Assembly: GCF_010183535.1 (NCBI RefSeq) | Contig: NC_071333.1 | Span: 17,668,587 to 17,732,586, forward strand | From: Caenorhabditis remanei | Lineage: Eukaryota; Nematoda; Chromadorea; Rhabditida; Rhabditidae | Direction of reading: 5' to 3' | DNA: 64,000 nucleotides | Part shown: piece by piece, positions 47,952-59,355 of the stretch | Layout of the letters: each line of letters begins with the position of its first letter | How positions within the stretch are numbered: position 1 is the first letter of the stretch | The notes under the pieces: generated by a model | What the model saw: only the letters and a program-made list of their open reading frames with translations | The model's database searches: none | What the model was told of the DNA's origin: nothing | Translations under genes and position numbers: made by a program

Positions 47952-49324
47952 AAATCGTGTAGAGATTAATCTGACTTTGTAAAACTTGTAAAAAAAAACG
48001 GACATGTAAAAATTGTAAATGTACAAATCCCTTTCCCATGTTTTTATCTTGTTGCTCTTCCTTTTCCAAAGAAAAATCAATTCTCCCCGATCTTCCTTAA
48101 AATTTTAATTTCTCAAGGCTTTACTTTTGTGTTTTTTTCTTGTTTTCCTGTTTTTCATCTTTCTCTGAATATAATTTTCAAATGTGCACACTTTCCATGA
48201 AATGAATAAATCTACATCTTCTCAATTTGCTCATTGAAACAGATTTCTCAACAAAAAGAAGGCAAACGAGACGAATTGCATGTGTTGGTGTAACCGAATA
48301 CTGGAGAAAGATATCATTCATGACAACGAGAGATTTTCTTTCACTTTTCACTTTTAATGTTGTAAATTGAAAAAAAGTTGAGAGCTCCCTTTTGTTTTCT
48401 CCCGACTCGAATACACTCGATAATTTTTGATAAATGACTGTTTCGAGAATTGCTCTGTTTTCGAAATGTTCTATGTTTTTTTGAGAGCATAGATTGATAA
48501 CTTCATGGAGAGAGCTTGGTCATTTTGTTGTAATCGGATACGAGTCTCGGCAGATAGTTACAAAACGACATTTCGCAAAATGCACTCTATGTTTCTTGGA
48601 TCTGGAATCTCCATGATGACGAACTTTCGAAAATAGTGTTTTTAGTTTCGAGGTGTATCTTCTCAATGTTTATTTTACTATTTTCTTATTTCGAGCCGTA
48701 AAAAAGTGAAACTTATTTCCTGCAACCAACTCACCCAAAAAGAAATAGACCGCGCGGAAGCACTCTCCATCTCAAAATAGTTGATAATTGTATTTGGAAG
48801 TCCATTGTGGAGAAGCCCGGCTAGATGAGATACTCACCGAAATGAGTTGCACCACACACACACAAGTCATTCAATGCCTAAACTTCTTCGCTCTCATCGT
48901 CTTAACTTCCAATTGAATTTGTTGTTTCGACTCAATTACCGTACACTCCAATTTGTTGTTTTAGTGGAAATGAGAGGAGATGGGGCCTGGCATGTCCAAA
49001 CAAACCTCTTTTGTTCATTTGGCGACTCATCCAACTTCTTTGACTACTTTTTTTTCTCGATTTTGGCTTCAAGCCTCTCGTTTTGTTGTTTTGAATTCTT
49101 TTTGTTTTTGGAGAAGTGAATTGGTTTGTATCCGGAATATTGCGAAACCAAGAAGTACTCAAATTTAAACAACTCAGAAACAGGAATTCAGATATTATAC
49201 AAAACTATAACATTTTCAGCCTAGTTAGTTTAAATCACATGACATGATATAAAAAATTTTAAATAGTTTTTAACTTGTAAAGTAGAATTATTATCTTGAA
49301 TATTTTTCATCGCGATGTTGACAC

Positions 49325-49405
49325 CAGGGCTGGGAAATTTCGTGCCGGGTCAGCTGAAAACTTTTTTCAGTCCGGTCCGGCCCGGCCCGGGATTTCCCAG
49401 CCGTG
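49325..49405. mobile_element. Short GC-rich palindrome, GGGCC-end family remnant
   Basis: Left CAGGGCTGGGAAATTTCGTGCC and right CGGGATTTCCCAGCCGTG are inverted repeats enclosing a CCGGCCCGG core. At 81 bases it is the smallest member. No 8-base flanking duplication is evident. Confidence 0.5.
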
Positions 49406-52400
49406 TATAACCTACTGTTGCCAAACTTCATTTTCCTCCAAACTCAGTTTATAACTCTCAGTGCCTAGAAGAGCCGCTTCATAGCGACCCGAGAAAATTG
49501 TTTCAAAAAAAAATTTGTACGTTACTTTGAATTCCACCAGCATTTTCATTATTCCCAACATCCATGTCATCCCTCATTTCATTTGTCTTCTCCAATAAAA
49601 GAAAAAACCTAAAACGCCAATCAATTTATTTCCGAAATTCTAGGTTCTGACAGGACAGCATGTGTTAAATGGACATTTCATCAAAAAAGGCGAGAGACGC
49701 GTCAAAAGCCGCCAAAAGGACTAATGACTTCACATAACCACCCCACATTTCGTCTTGTCTTTTTGCAAGAATACCATTGAGTCTTCCTCCTCTTTTGAGC
49801 TCACATTTATGACATACTATTCTACTCCTCGTTTTCACATTTTCGGCTATTTTCGTTTCAATGGAAATGGACCGTTGAAGTAATTGGTGGACATAAAAAG
49901 ACATAAAAAGCTACAGTAAGGCTTAGATTTCCTATTCACCCAGTCAGAGTACTAAAACCTTATAAGCTCGAAACTAGTTTTTTATTTACTTGAGTTTCTA
50001 TGAAAAACTCAATGTCAAGCTTTTAAACCAATTTTCAAATTATTCTCCAATAAAAACGACTTTTCAAAATTTTAACTCCGATTTGGTTTGTTTTAACGAC
50101 AGACCCTCTTGTTTTACTCATTTTTCAAAACGGTTTAAAACGACGAGTTCAGGATTAGACGTACATGTCCTTGGGAATATTTTTTCCTAGTGAGACCATT
50201 TCAATTTTTTTCTGGGAACAAGGAAACTTTTAGATTGTTTGGTACCAGTTGGTTCTTTGAAATGTCAGAATGTGAAAATGTGAAGAGTCGGAAATTTGCA
50301 CTTTTACTCACATTCCTCATTACTTTTTGAACCCATTTTGTTTCTGTGTACTATTTTGTAGTAACTTTTTTCTTTAAGCATTTTTCTGTTCATTTTAAGA
50401 TTACATGATTTCATGACAAAAACTGGGTCTTCTTGTTTTCTACATTTCCAATTTCCTAAAAGTGAATCGTTTACTCGTTTTACTTACTCCCCGTCTTGTT
50501 ACAAGTCCCAAAGGATCAACATAAATGTCTGCCGCTAGAGTTGATGTTGATTATACCATCACCTTTAATGTTGCGTGTCAGTTTTTCGGGCATGAAACGT
50601 AAACTGACTCCAAAGTGCAAGAAGAACAAGACGAAGAAGCAAAAAAGAGCACAAAACCCATTTTACAACGTCAAGTCAAATTTGGCGGAACCAGTCAGGA
50701 GGCGGCGTCGAGGCTCGCTTGCCGACGGCGCGGTTTATGGGTTCCTTGGGTGTGGTGTAGGTTCAACAAACCTTATAATCTGTCCACCTTTTTTTTCTGT
50801 GGACCCACTTATTTGTACGTTCGGTTTTGCTCTCATGGGTTAAACCAGGTAAAACGGAGCCACCTAGGAGCCGTCTTGATTTTTTCTTCACAATTTTCTA
50901 CTTTTCCTTTTTTTCTACTAAAACTCATTAGCTCTTTACACTGACTGAGTAAGTTCAGTCCTCCTTTCCTCAAATTGTGTACACCTTTATCAGTTCGGTC
51001 AATCTTTTGAGGAATCCAAGAGAGATCTTCTCTTATTTCACAATACGGGTAAGTAATTGAAAAAATTTTCACGCTCGGTTTCATGAAGAACCTTTTTTAT
51101 AGTGAAACTATGTTTTGTATTTAGAAATATTTAGGTTGCTCTAAAAACTGTGGCTGATGAAGTTATGTGCTTGATGATTTTTATGACATATCACTATTCT
51201 ATCTGAATTAACACTAAAACTAATTTAACCAACTTTTTCTGTTTTTTTTTTAAATTTAGACACACTGATTTTTAAAAGAAAATAATTTGACCAAGTGGTT
51301 TCTCCTCCATTTTTCTCTATCTTCTCCAACTACCACGGATGAGGCGAAGTTAAATGCCGTGACCTGTTCAGTTGTCACTTTGATGAACGAGCAGCATTTT
51401 TGCTTTTTTCTTCCGGCCACTCTTTTGCTCTTTTTATGTGTTTTGATAACGCTTCTCCGAAACACTTGCTATTTCTTGTCTTGCGCCTCATTCTCATAGT
51501 CATTCTCGATACTCATTCTCATTCAAAATGAACTCAGAATGTGGTGATCATTTGCTGTTTCTCGCACCCATCATTTGCCATCAGTCTCGTTTTCAATTCG
51601 ACTCGATGTTTTTTTCTTCCTGTGTAGGTGACAACTATCATATCCGATATCTAGATACAACTGATACATGTCATCTTCTTATACAACGAGTGCCCAACCC
51701 GAAAAAAATAATTGAGTACTAGAACGTGAGAGGAAAAAGAGGAAAGATAGGCCGAGATGGAACGTCTGCAACCGAGAAGAGGCTCCCGCGAGCTGCCCCC
51801 ACTGGGGGATATGACGAGGAGTTGACTTCTCTAGTCCGCCCTCTCGCACCCAACAGAATTATTAGTTGTTTGTTGTGTGTTTGATGAGACCCGACGGATG
51901 GTCCTTCCCTTCACTGACTCTTGATATGTTACATTTTGACCCTCTTCCTTCGAACTCTCTATTTCTCTCTACACTACAAAACTAATTTTATTGTATCTTC
52001 TCGTATCCCTTGAAAAGTAGACCAAATCCCCAAATTCAATCAGTTTGGGTGTTCCATTTTCAAAAACTTATAACTTCAGTTCATAGTTTGTGGATCAAGT
52101 AGTACTTCTGCAAAACTCTGGCTCCTCTTTTTTCTTATATAGAAACCTAGTACTACTTACCTGCGCCAGGCTATGTTTCAATTACCAATATTATTTTACG
52201 GTATCTGGCGAACCAAAACGTTTTGGGTGCCTCTGTTTCTAAAAGCAGTTTTCTGACAGACTGATATGTCAACTTGAAAACTTGGAAACAAAGTTTTGAT
52301 AAATTACCCAAGACTCCCTGTGAACAGCACCGCCTAACATTTTGTGAGAGTTGGAAAAAAAGTTTTAAAGTTTTGTCTGGTTCGGTTCATTTTTTGACTA

Positions 52401-52496
52401 CCAGACAAAATGAAGAAATATTTCGTTTTCCAGAGTCAAAATGATACGGTAGGATTTTACAAAATTTAATATAAAGATTGTTTTACAAGGGAACTA

Positions 52497-52770
52497 CGCG
52501 GAGTTCATTTCTGTAGTAAAAACCCGCTGAATGTCTCTGCGAGCCAAGTTATGAGGTGTCAAACCTTTTCTTTTCCTGTGATCGTACGTTCAAAAATGAG
52601 AACATCTTTGCGTACACTATTTACCGATTTGGAAATTCATGTGAAATAGCATAACCATGTGAAAAGTTCGAGAAGTCATAACTCGGCTCGCATAGACAAT
52701 TAGCCGGACTTGATGACAGAAATGGAGTTCGAAAATACCTATGACCAAATTTATAGATAGTTTCAAAGCC
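52497..52770. repeat. Foldback repeat, copy B of the 26.9 kb family
   Basis: The right arm reads CATAACTCGGCTCGCATAGACA, TTAGCCGGACTTGATGACAG, GAAATGGAGTTCG, then TTTATAGATAGTTTCAAAGCC; the left arm has inverted versions (GGAGTTCATTTCTGTA, TGTCTCTGCGAGCC, AAGTTATGAG). The blocks and order match 26942-27278. The left terminus appears truncated. Confidence 0.7.
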
Positions 52771-54960
52771 GCTTCTCTATTGATTTCCCTTGTTAGATTG
52801 CTATTCTTTACGTTTTCAATTTTTTCGTGTTTTCCAGTGGAAATTATTTCCTACTGTATCAGCAAGCCATATTATGAAACTAATCACTTTGAAAATTTTT
52901 CGTCACATTTCTCATTTAGAAAATGTAGTACTACGGTAGATTTTCCCATTTCTTCTACACATGTCAACTCTCGAATCCCATTCACAACTCGTCAATTTCA
53001 CCCTTTCCTTGATTTATCGCTTTCACTACTCTTCCCCGTTTTGCACACCTACCGTATGCCTTTCAGCTAATTACGAAAAAGACGCATAGCCCATCCCATT
53101 CTGTGTGCCCTCTTTTGTCCATCAATCATTTCCCGATTTTACACCGTCAAGAACCATATTTCACACCCAATTGGCGTCGGTCGGTTGTGCGGTTCATCAA
53201 TTACGTGGTGACGCCTTTGTGGCTTCTCTTTGTCAAACGACGAAAAATGGGACGAGGGGAGCACGGGATGGAGGATGTGCTCGGTTTCGAGTTATGAGCA
53301 AAACGTAGGGGGGACGGACAAGAACACTGCAAGGAAATCGAGAAGAGAAGGAAAAGAGAGTGTTTGACTCCTTTTTTGGAAGCGTAATTGTGAAACTGGT
53401 TGGGAGGGGAGGAGCTTTCTTTTTTCTGAAGACAGAGAGAGAGAGTGGGACAGAGAGCTGTACTTGGTTCCTATTCTATTCGTTTTTCTTTCTCTTCTTG
53501 ACGAAAAGTGTTTTGAGTAGTGAGTTTCGGGCACCTCGTCTTCTTTTCTTCTTTTTTGTTTTCACTTCTCCCATTATCTATTCCCCGGGATTCATTTCCA
53601 CCGTAATTTCCTTTTATTCAACAAAAGACGACAAAGGGAGCCAAAGGGGCGTTTTTGGTGAAATGATTTTCTTAGTTTCTTATTTTTGTGCTTTTCTGGC
53701 GATTGAATAGTTTTTCATTGGTTTAACAATATTAGTCATGTCTCAAATTCTACAGTAGCCTAACCTTCAAACTTCATTAAAAATTCTGAGATTTTACATT
53801 TCAACTTTTTACAGTATACCAATGTTCCAATGTATACTGTATCACTTCTTAGTAATAGTCCCTGACTATTCCTGAATACATAGACCTTAGCATACATGCA
53901 GCCAGCTTTACTCTGTATCTATGACAATTCGGATCTTTATGACATAATGCTTTGACTTCTTTTTTTATTGCTAGCATCCACTTTTTTCTTTTTATAAGCT
54001 TCTTTTTTTTTTGATAATTGACCTATACATCTTGTTCTCTTTATTCATAATAACATTTTGCCCTTTTTTCAACATCATTTAAATTATTTCAGACTGGGCT
54101 GGCTAAAAGTTTCTGGCTTGGAGTAGTAGAGGCATACGCACTGAATAAAGTTTGTAGAGCCATTTGGATCGATCGGTAAGTCATTTGTGCTCCTTAATGA
54201 CGAAACGCTAATGAATGATGCTCATGGGACTTGCGACAAACTTTTTGATGGGATTACGTTTTCAAGTCAATTTTTTGTTTCCATATCTATTTGCATAAAG
54301 TCTACTACAGTATTCAAGTCTCGACAAGTATCCCGAGATCATCGTTCAAGTCGTTTGGCGCAGTATGATAGAATGTATTGTTGACTGAGCTGCAAAGCTG
54401 TAAACGTACATCCTATCATGTTGCATTTTTTATGAAATGGTTTTTATTGTGTCGGAGGGTTTGTTTCTTTGAAGGTGTGGGGACAGGAATGAATTCGGGG
54501 ATGAAGGGTGCTTTTCGAAATGATGGAGTTTCCAGACAATATAACCCATTGTACTTAAATTACGATGCAATGTCCGCAAACAACATCCTATCAAAAAGCA
54601 CCATGAATCTTCAAACCCAATCCTGTCTCCCCACCATCAACAGGGTGTCTGTGATACAGTTATTGACGGTTGAGGAACTTCAGGTTTTGCATAAAGGACA
54701 GTTTGATATGGGATTTGCATCCGTTTTTTTTTGTGACGTGGTTGTGTAGTGAAGTGTATTTCATGTACCTTGAGTGTTTGTGTGTATTTGAATTGAATGA
54801 AATTAAAACAATGCTACAAAAAATAAAAGAATATGACAAATCGTTTGTTGAAAACGTTTTGTATGAGTTATGTTAATGAGAATAATCGAGACTCTCACAA
54901 CGCATTGTCCATACCAGATATGTATTGAAACAGTTACGAGAAAGCAAATTAGTAAACCCA

Positions 54961-55153
54961 CGACGAGGCCAGGTCTACCAATGCAGCCGCGCTCTATTGA
55001 CAAGAATGGTATATTTTTTGGGTCACGGTGAACATTAGAATTTACATTTCCGGTATAGTATGCAGGAGGTAAGTTCGAATATTCACAGTAATGCAAAAAA
55101 TGTACCAATTTGGTCAATAGAGCGTGGTTGCGTTGGTAGCCCTGGTCTCATCG
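54961..55153. repeat. Palindromic repeat with 53-base arms
   Basis: CGACGAGGCCAGGTCTACCA...CGCTCTATTGACAAG at 54961-55013 is inverted at 55101-55153 (GGTCAATAGAGCGTGGTTGC...CCTGGTCTCATCG) with only a few differences. The spacer is about 87 bases. The block ACCAACGCAACCACGCTCTATTGA looks like a dispersed worm repeat, but only this copy is in the window. Confidence 0.7.
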
Positions 55154-55943
55154 TGTATACCATCTAATTTTCTAGAACTATAGAATAAATTTGAGCAATG
55201 CGAATACCCATTCAATCACATTTCACTATATAAGTGTTGGCTGACCCTTAATCCTGAGAACTTGGAACTCCAGAACTTGATTAACAGTATAGCCTCCTTC
55301 ACCTCATGTTCACACTTGTTTCTCAGTTTTTTTTCCAATGAAACAAGAACCTTGGCTTGCCTTTTCTTACGGACAGGACATGGGTCTTCTTTTTTCTCAC
55401 GCATATCTTAGGGGAAATCCAATTTTGCTAACCCCATTTTCTCTTTTTGTGACTCGAATTTTGCTCGACTCACTGTGCTTTTGAACCCGTTCCTCTAAAA
55501 AATTTCATTATGAATAGTGCAGGAACTAAAGTTTCTGTTTTGGTGTTTCTAAGAATTGTAAAGTGCAGTGACCGTGTAGAAGTCATATTAGGACTATAAA
55601 TATGAAATTGGAACTTGAGCTGTACTTTTTTTAAAGCGTTTCTAATAATGAGAATGGATTCTTTTTCAGTTTCCTGCGTTTTATTGTTTTCGCACAAAAT
55701 ACGGCATAAAGAAACTAAACACTTTAAAAAAATGAAACCACTCTTATTTATTCAATCTAAATTTCTTCTACTTCATAGTTTTCTCTATCATCTCTCTACA
55801 CTTGAGGTAGTACAGCAACTGTACAACGCACAATACCTCCACTCTCTCTCTCTCTGTGTCTCTCAACAACTGCTTGTTATTTGCAACAAGAAAAAAAAAC
55901 GGGAGACACCACTTGTAACACGCTTAGGTTGTGTGTACATCGT

Positions 55944-56015
55944 GGCCTTGTGGCCTAATGGATAAGGCGTCTGACTTCTAATCAGAAGATTGCAGGTTCG
56001 AGCCCTGCCTGGGTC
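55944..56015 (+). tRNA. tRNA-Arg (anticodon TCT)
   Basis: A 72-base cloverleaf without intron. D arm TGGCCTAATGGATAAGGC, anticodon arm TCTGA-CTTCTAA-TCAGA with anticodon TCT, T arm GCAGG-TTCGAGC-CCTGC. The acceptor pairs GGCCTTG with CTGGGTC, including G-U pairs and one U-U mismatch. A-box (TGGCCTAATGG) and B-box (GGTTCGAGCCC) promoters are intact and a T-run follows within 20 bases. It decodes AGA. The weak acceptor stem leaves some chance it is a diverged copy. Confidence 0.9.
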
Positions 56016-59000
56016 AAATATTTTTGTTCTTTTTTAGTTTTTCATAGGTGGGTGAAATGTGTTGCAAATAGTAGTTTTCTAAAAAGAGGACATTTTTTAG
56101 TGGTGAAGCTGAGTTCGGAAACTCTCAACCATTTTTTGACTTAAAATTTCAAATACAAGTTTTTATAAGTTTCACAGCAAATTATAAAAAAACACTCTTA
56201 ATTTGAATTTTTAAAAATATTCTGCCTTGTCCGTGACAGGTCTGTGATATTCTGACTGACCGTTTATTCAAATCCATGGAATTTCATAGTCATAGTGGAC
56301 ATTTCACAACTTTCTTAATTTTCTGTTTCTGAATTATTCTTATTCAGTATTTTGACATGTTCCTCTCAACATTACAAAGTAAACTTTTCTTCTGAGAATT
56401 TCTGTTTTCTGCCCATTCAAGGATTATTTAATATCTTTTCGTAACAATGTTAGCGGTTCTTTTCATTTTCCATTTTTTCACATTCAGCAATATGCATAAC
56501 ACAAATCTGATTTAAGATTTCGCGAAAATGAAATATCTGGAAATTTCATAGGTTTACTGAAAATATGATTTCGTCTCGGATGACCTCTAGTTGATCTTTC
56601 TCCCATATTCCTTTTTCATGTTGTCTAAAGAAATTTTGGTTCCACTCAGAAGTATGAATAATGTATATTCATGATATTTTTTTCTGATCACATCTTGAAT
56701 ACATCCTAATTAGATTCAACAAATGACATTCATCAAATTGTTGATTGTAGAAGAGCGGAGACATATTTTTTGGATGATGTTTTGTTGGAATGAACGCAAA
56801 AAGAAAAAAAGATGAAGAACCCCACATCTTTGATTCTTGAAGTGATCTTTTTTTGGTTATTGGATCTGACATTCGAGTCGAAAGAATATAAAGGAAGGGA
56901 AGGAGGAGAGAAGCTTCTTTTTAGTTTTTCTTGTTTTAAAATCTCAGACTAATTGAAGTTTCGCTTCACCAACTGACTTCGGCTCTCACTGCTCATTTTC
57001 TGAGCCTTCTTCTACCAAAAAGGTTGAAGGAGGAGGAAATTGATGAAACTCGACACCAAATCGCAAATGGTTCTCTTCACTATTTATTTGTTTTTCGTCA
57101 TACGTGATTAACTATTACTATTGCGCTGGAAGAAAATTTGAATTTAAAATCAAAGTCAAGTCAACGATTAGAAGAGCTGTGGAAGTCAGACTACGTGCAT
57201 GTTTTGGGTAGGTATGGGTTTTAAAACTTGTTGAATACTGAATACTCTCGGTGATTTGAAACATTTTTTGAAACGCAATGTTTCTATTTAAGTCCCCAGT
57301 ATTAACCGTGACAACTGACTCTGCATTATACGTGATATCACATAGAACAGAACATTCTGCATATGAACTAAAATTGACCTAACTTCTTATTTGGACCGTA
57401 AAGTTCATACATAACTTGGTTTGAATAAAAGAGAAAAATCGTTGGCATTATTATTAACGCCAGCTGGGCATGACACCTTTTTTCACGTTTTCTTCTTTTT
57501 CCATTTTCCATTTTTAGGTGACCATGGTGACCACCCCTTTTGATTTATGCCACTAAACTTTTTCTTATAAAAAAGGAAGACTGAACAATTTTTTATATAT
57601 CTTGGAGTGATGAAAAACTTGTTTTCTTCGTTGAACTCGAACATGTCAAGAAAAACTCGAAAACATGCAAAGTTGGTTTTTTTCGCCACATTCAGTTTCA
57701 TTTTATTTTAGTTCTCTCTTTTCTTTGCATGTGTTCCAATTCACGCAAAATTGGAACATGTAATCCAATACTGAGCCTTTAATGCAGAAGGTGTAATATC
57801 ATTTTCATTTCCTCCATGTTTTTGCCTGTCATTCTTTGATGCCAATGTGACATCAGCTGTTCAGATGATAAAAATTGAGCATTGAGCGGGAGAGGTATAC
57901 TGGGGGAGGGAGAAGGGACCCCGTTAAAAAATGAGAGGAGACTTTTCTTGCCCCGTGTCGTTTGTGCGAATGGTTTCCTTTGGGAAAAGAGAGCGCCTAA
58001 ATTGTCGCAACGTATTAGAGATATGTGCAGGTACAAGCAACAAGAAAACAACCTAGGAAGAAATGAAGAAAAAGTAGGTAGGGGGTTGAGGGGGAAGAAA
58101 ATAAAATGTGGAGGTGAATGGAGCAAACAATGTATTTATTTTCTTCCAGTCTTTTTCTTTGTCTGTCTGTAACAGATTTCTTCTGTGTTTGAGGTTTTTG
58201 AGATTTTTGAGAGGTGGAACATGTTCTATCCCCTCGTTTTTTAGAATTGTGCCAACCTTTTATGTGGAAAAATATTTTTTATATGCTTAGTAGTTCTGAC
58301 GTGACAAGATAAAATTTATGGTTATGAATTCAGAAAGATAAAAATAAAAACAAAAAGTTAAGGAAAATAAGGCTTCCATTTTTTTCTTCATTTTTTTCTT
58401 GAAACGGTACTATTTGGTAGTACTCATTAAAAATTTTTGTACAAAGTTTCGAAAATTCGATAAACTTGCTCCCACACTAGATTAACTAACGTTTATGGGC
58501 ACAAAGCTTTTCTGACTTTTTTACACTCTTCATCCGATTTTAGAACTTTCTCACTTTTTTTCTTCTTTTTCCCGACTTTAACCGAAAAACGCATTATTTT
58601 TTGTTCTTTTACTCCCACTTTTCGAAATGTTGCCGCGCGTGATAGTGATTTATGTTCGGAGTACCCTCACCGGACAGTCAGCGTAAACCCTACAAACCAA
58701 AAGTTCCCCCTCTTAAACTTGAGCGCTATTTGTAGTAGTAAGTTCTATTGCCACTATCCGCTGCATTCCCGACGTTCAGCTGTATAGACTCTGGCTCCCG
58801 CGTCCTCCTCGGTTGCTCCGCCTCCTCCTCCTCACTCCATCCCTACTCTGCCCCCTGAGCACAGCAAAAAAGAGACAACAGAGAGGAGACGACACACGAG
58901 GGCGACCCCCACAGCTTCTTCTTCTTCATCGCATTCTCATTTTCTTCATTTAACTGTCTTCCTGTCTTCATTATCACAACAACTCTTCCACAATCGTTCT

Positions 59001-59087
59001 TCAGTTCCTCCAGAAACGGAGCCACTCTCTGGAAGTGACAGTGAAGAGGCGTCGGACCCACCAATGTGTGAGAACTTTTGAACACCT
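56016..59087. other. Noncoding interval upstream of a putative first exon
   Basis: AT-rich to about 58600, with no supported gene. From 58620 to 59087 base composition rises in C and C/T-rich tracts appear (CTCCTCCTCC at about 58815-58830), as expected of a promoter or 5' UTR for the exon starting at 59088. The upstream frame has a TGA at about 59079, so that ATG is the first in frame. Confidence 0.5.
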
Positions 59088-59355
59088 ATGTCACTGACTA
59101 CAAGTCGATCCGCTCAGTTCGATCCACTACCCAACTCGACCCGAAATCGTGTGCCCAACAATTCATCGACTCACTCGCTAGCCACCCTGAACAATAATCA
59201 GCCACATCCATTACCACCGCCTTCGCTCGAACCACTCCGTGAGACGACTCCACTGACCAACGGTGGTGGGAAGTACAAAAAAGTTACTGTACCGGTACCC
59301 GACCCTACAAGACGACTACGCCAATCTATTCCACCAACCTATTCATCTTTTCCGG
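59088..59355 (+). CDS. Putative first coding exon of a gene extending past the window
   Basis: From ATG 59088 the frame is open for 268 bases up to a GTTAGT donor at 59356 (TTT CCG|GTTAGT). The peptide (MSLTTSRSAQFDPLPNSTRN...GGGKYKKVTVPVPDPTRRLRQSI) is Pro/Ser/Asn-rich, low in hydrophobics and protein-like in codon use, unlike the surrounding DNA. It looks like a disordered N-terminus. I do not recognise it. No firm second exon is found before 64000, implying an intron of more than 4 kb; a 30-base candidate at 63199-63228 (LQSEVSSVEE), in compatible phase, ends at a GTTAG donor but has a weak acceptor. Confidence 0.5.

Larger units (their letters stand above)
47952..55943. other. Noncoding interval, 8 kb
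   Basis: After the BRICHOS gene 3' UTR this is AT-rich with no supported exons. It holds a short GC-rich palindrome (49325-49405), a foldback repeat copy (52497-52770) and a 53-base-arm palindrome (54961-55153). The open frame at 50496-50843 encodes a Lys/Arg-rich peptide without splice support and is not called. A CT microsatellite lies at about 55842-55860. Confidence 0.6.

Noticed and set aside
50496..50944. Two overlapping + frames of 115 and 109 codons, one Lys/Arg-rich
   Set aside because: No splice sites, no recognisable motif, and neither frame shows coding composition beyond a short GC-rich patch.
55802..55850. let-7-like seed TGAGGTAGTA followed by a short hairpin (GTACAG-CAA-CTGTAC)
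   Set aside because: The 8-base seed is expected about twice by chance in this window on both strands (another occurs near 25387). The fold is a tight 3-base-loop hairpin, not a ~60-base miRNA precursor with a star arm.
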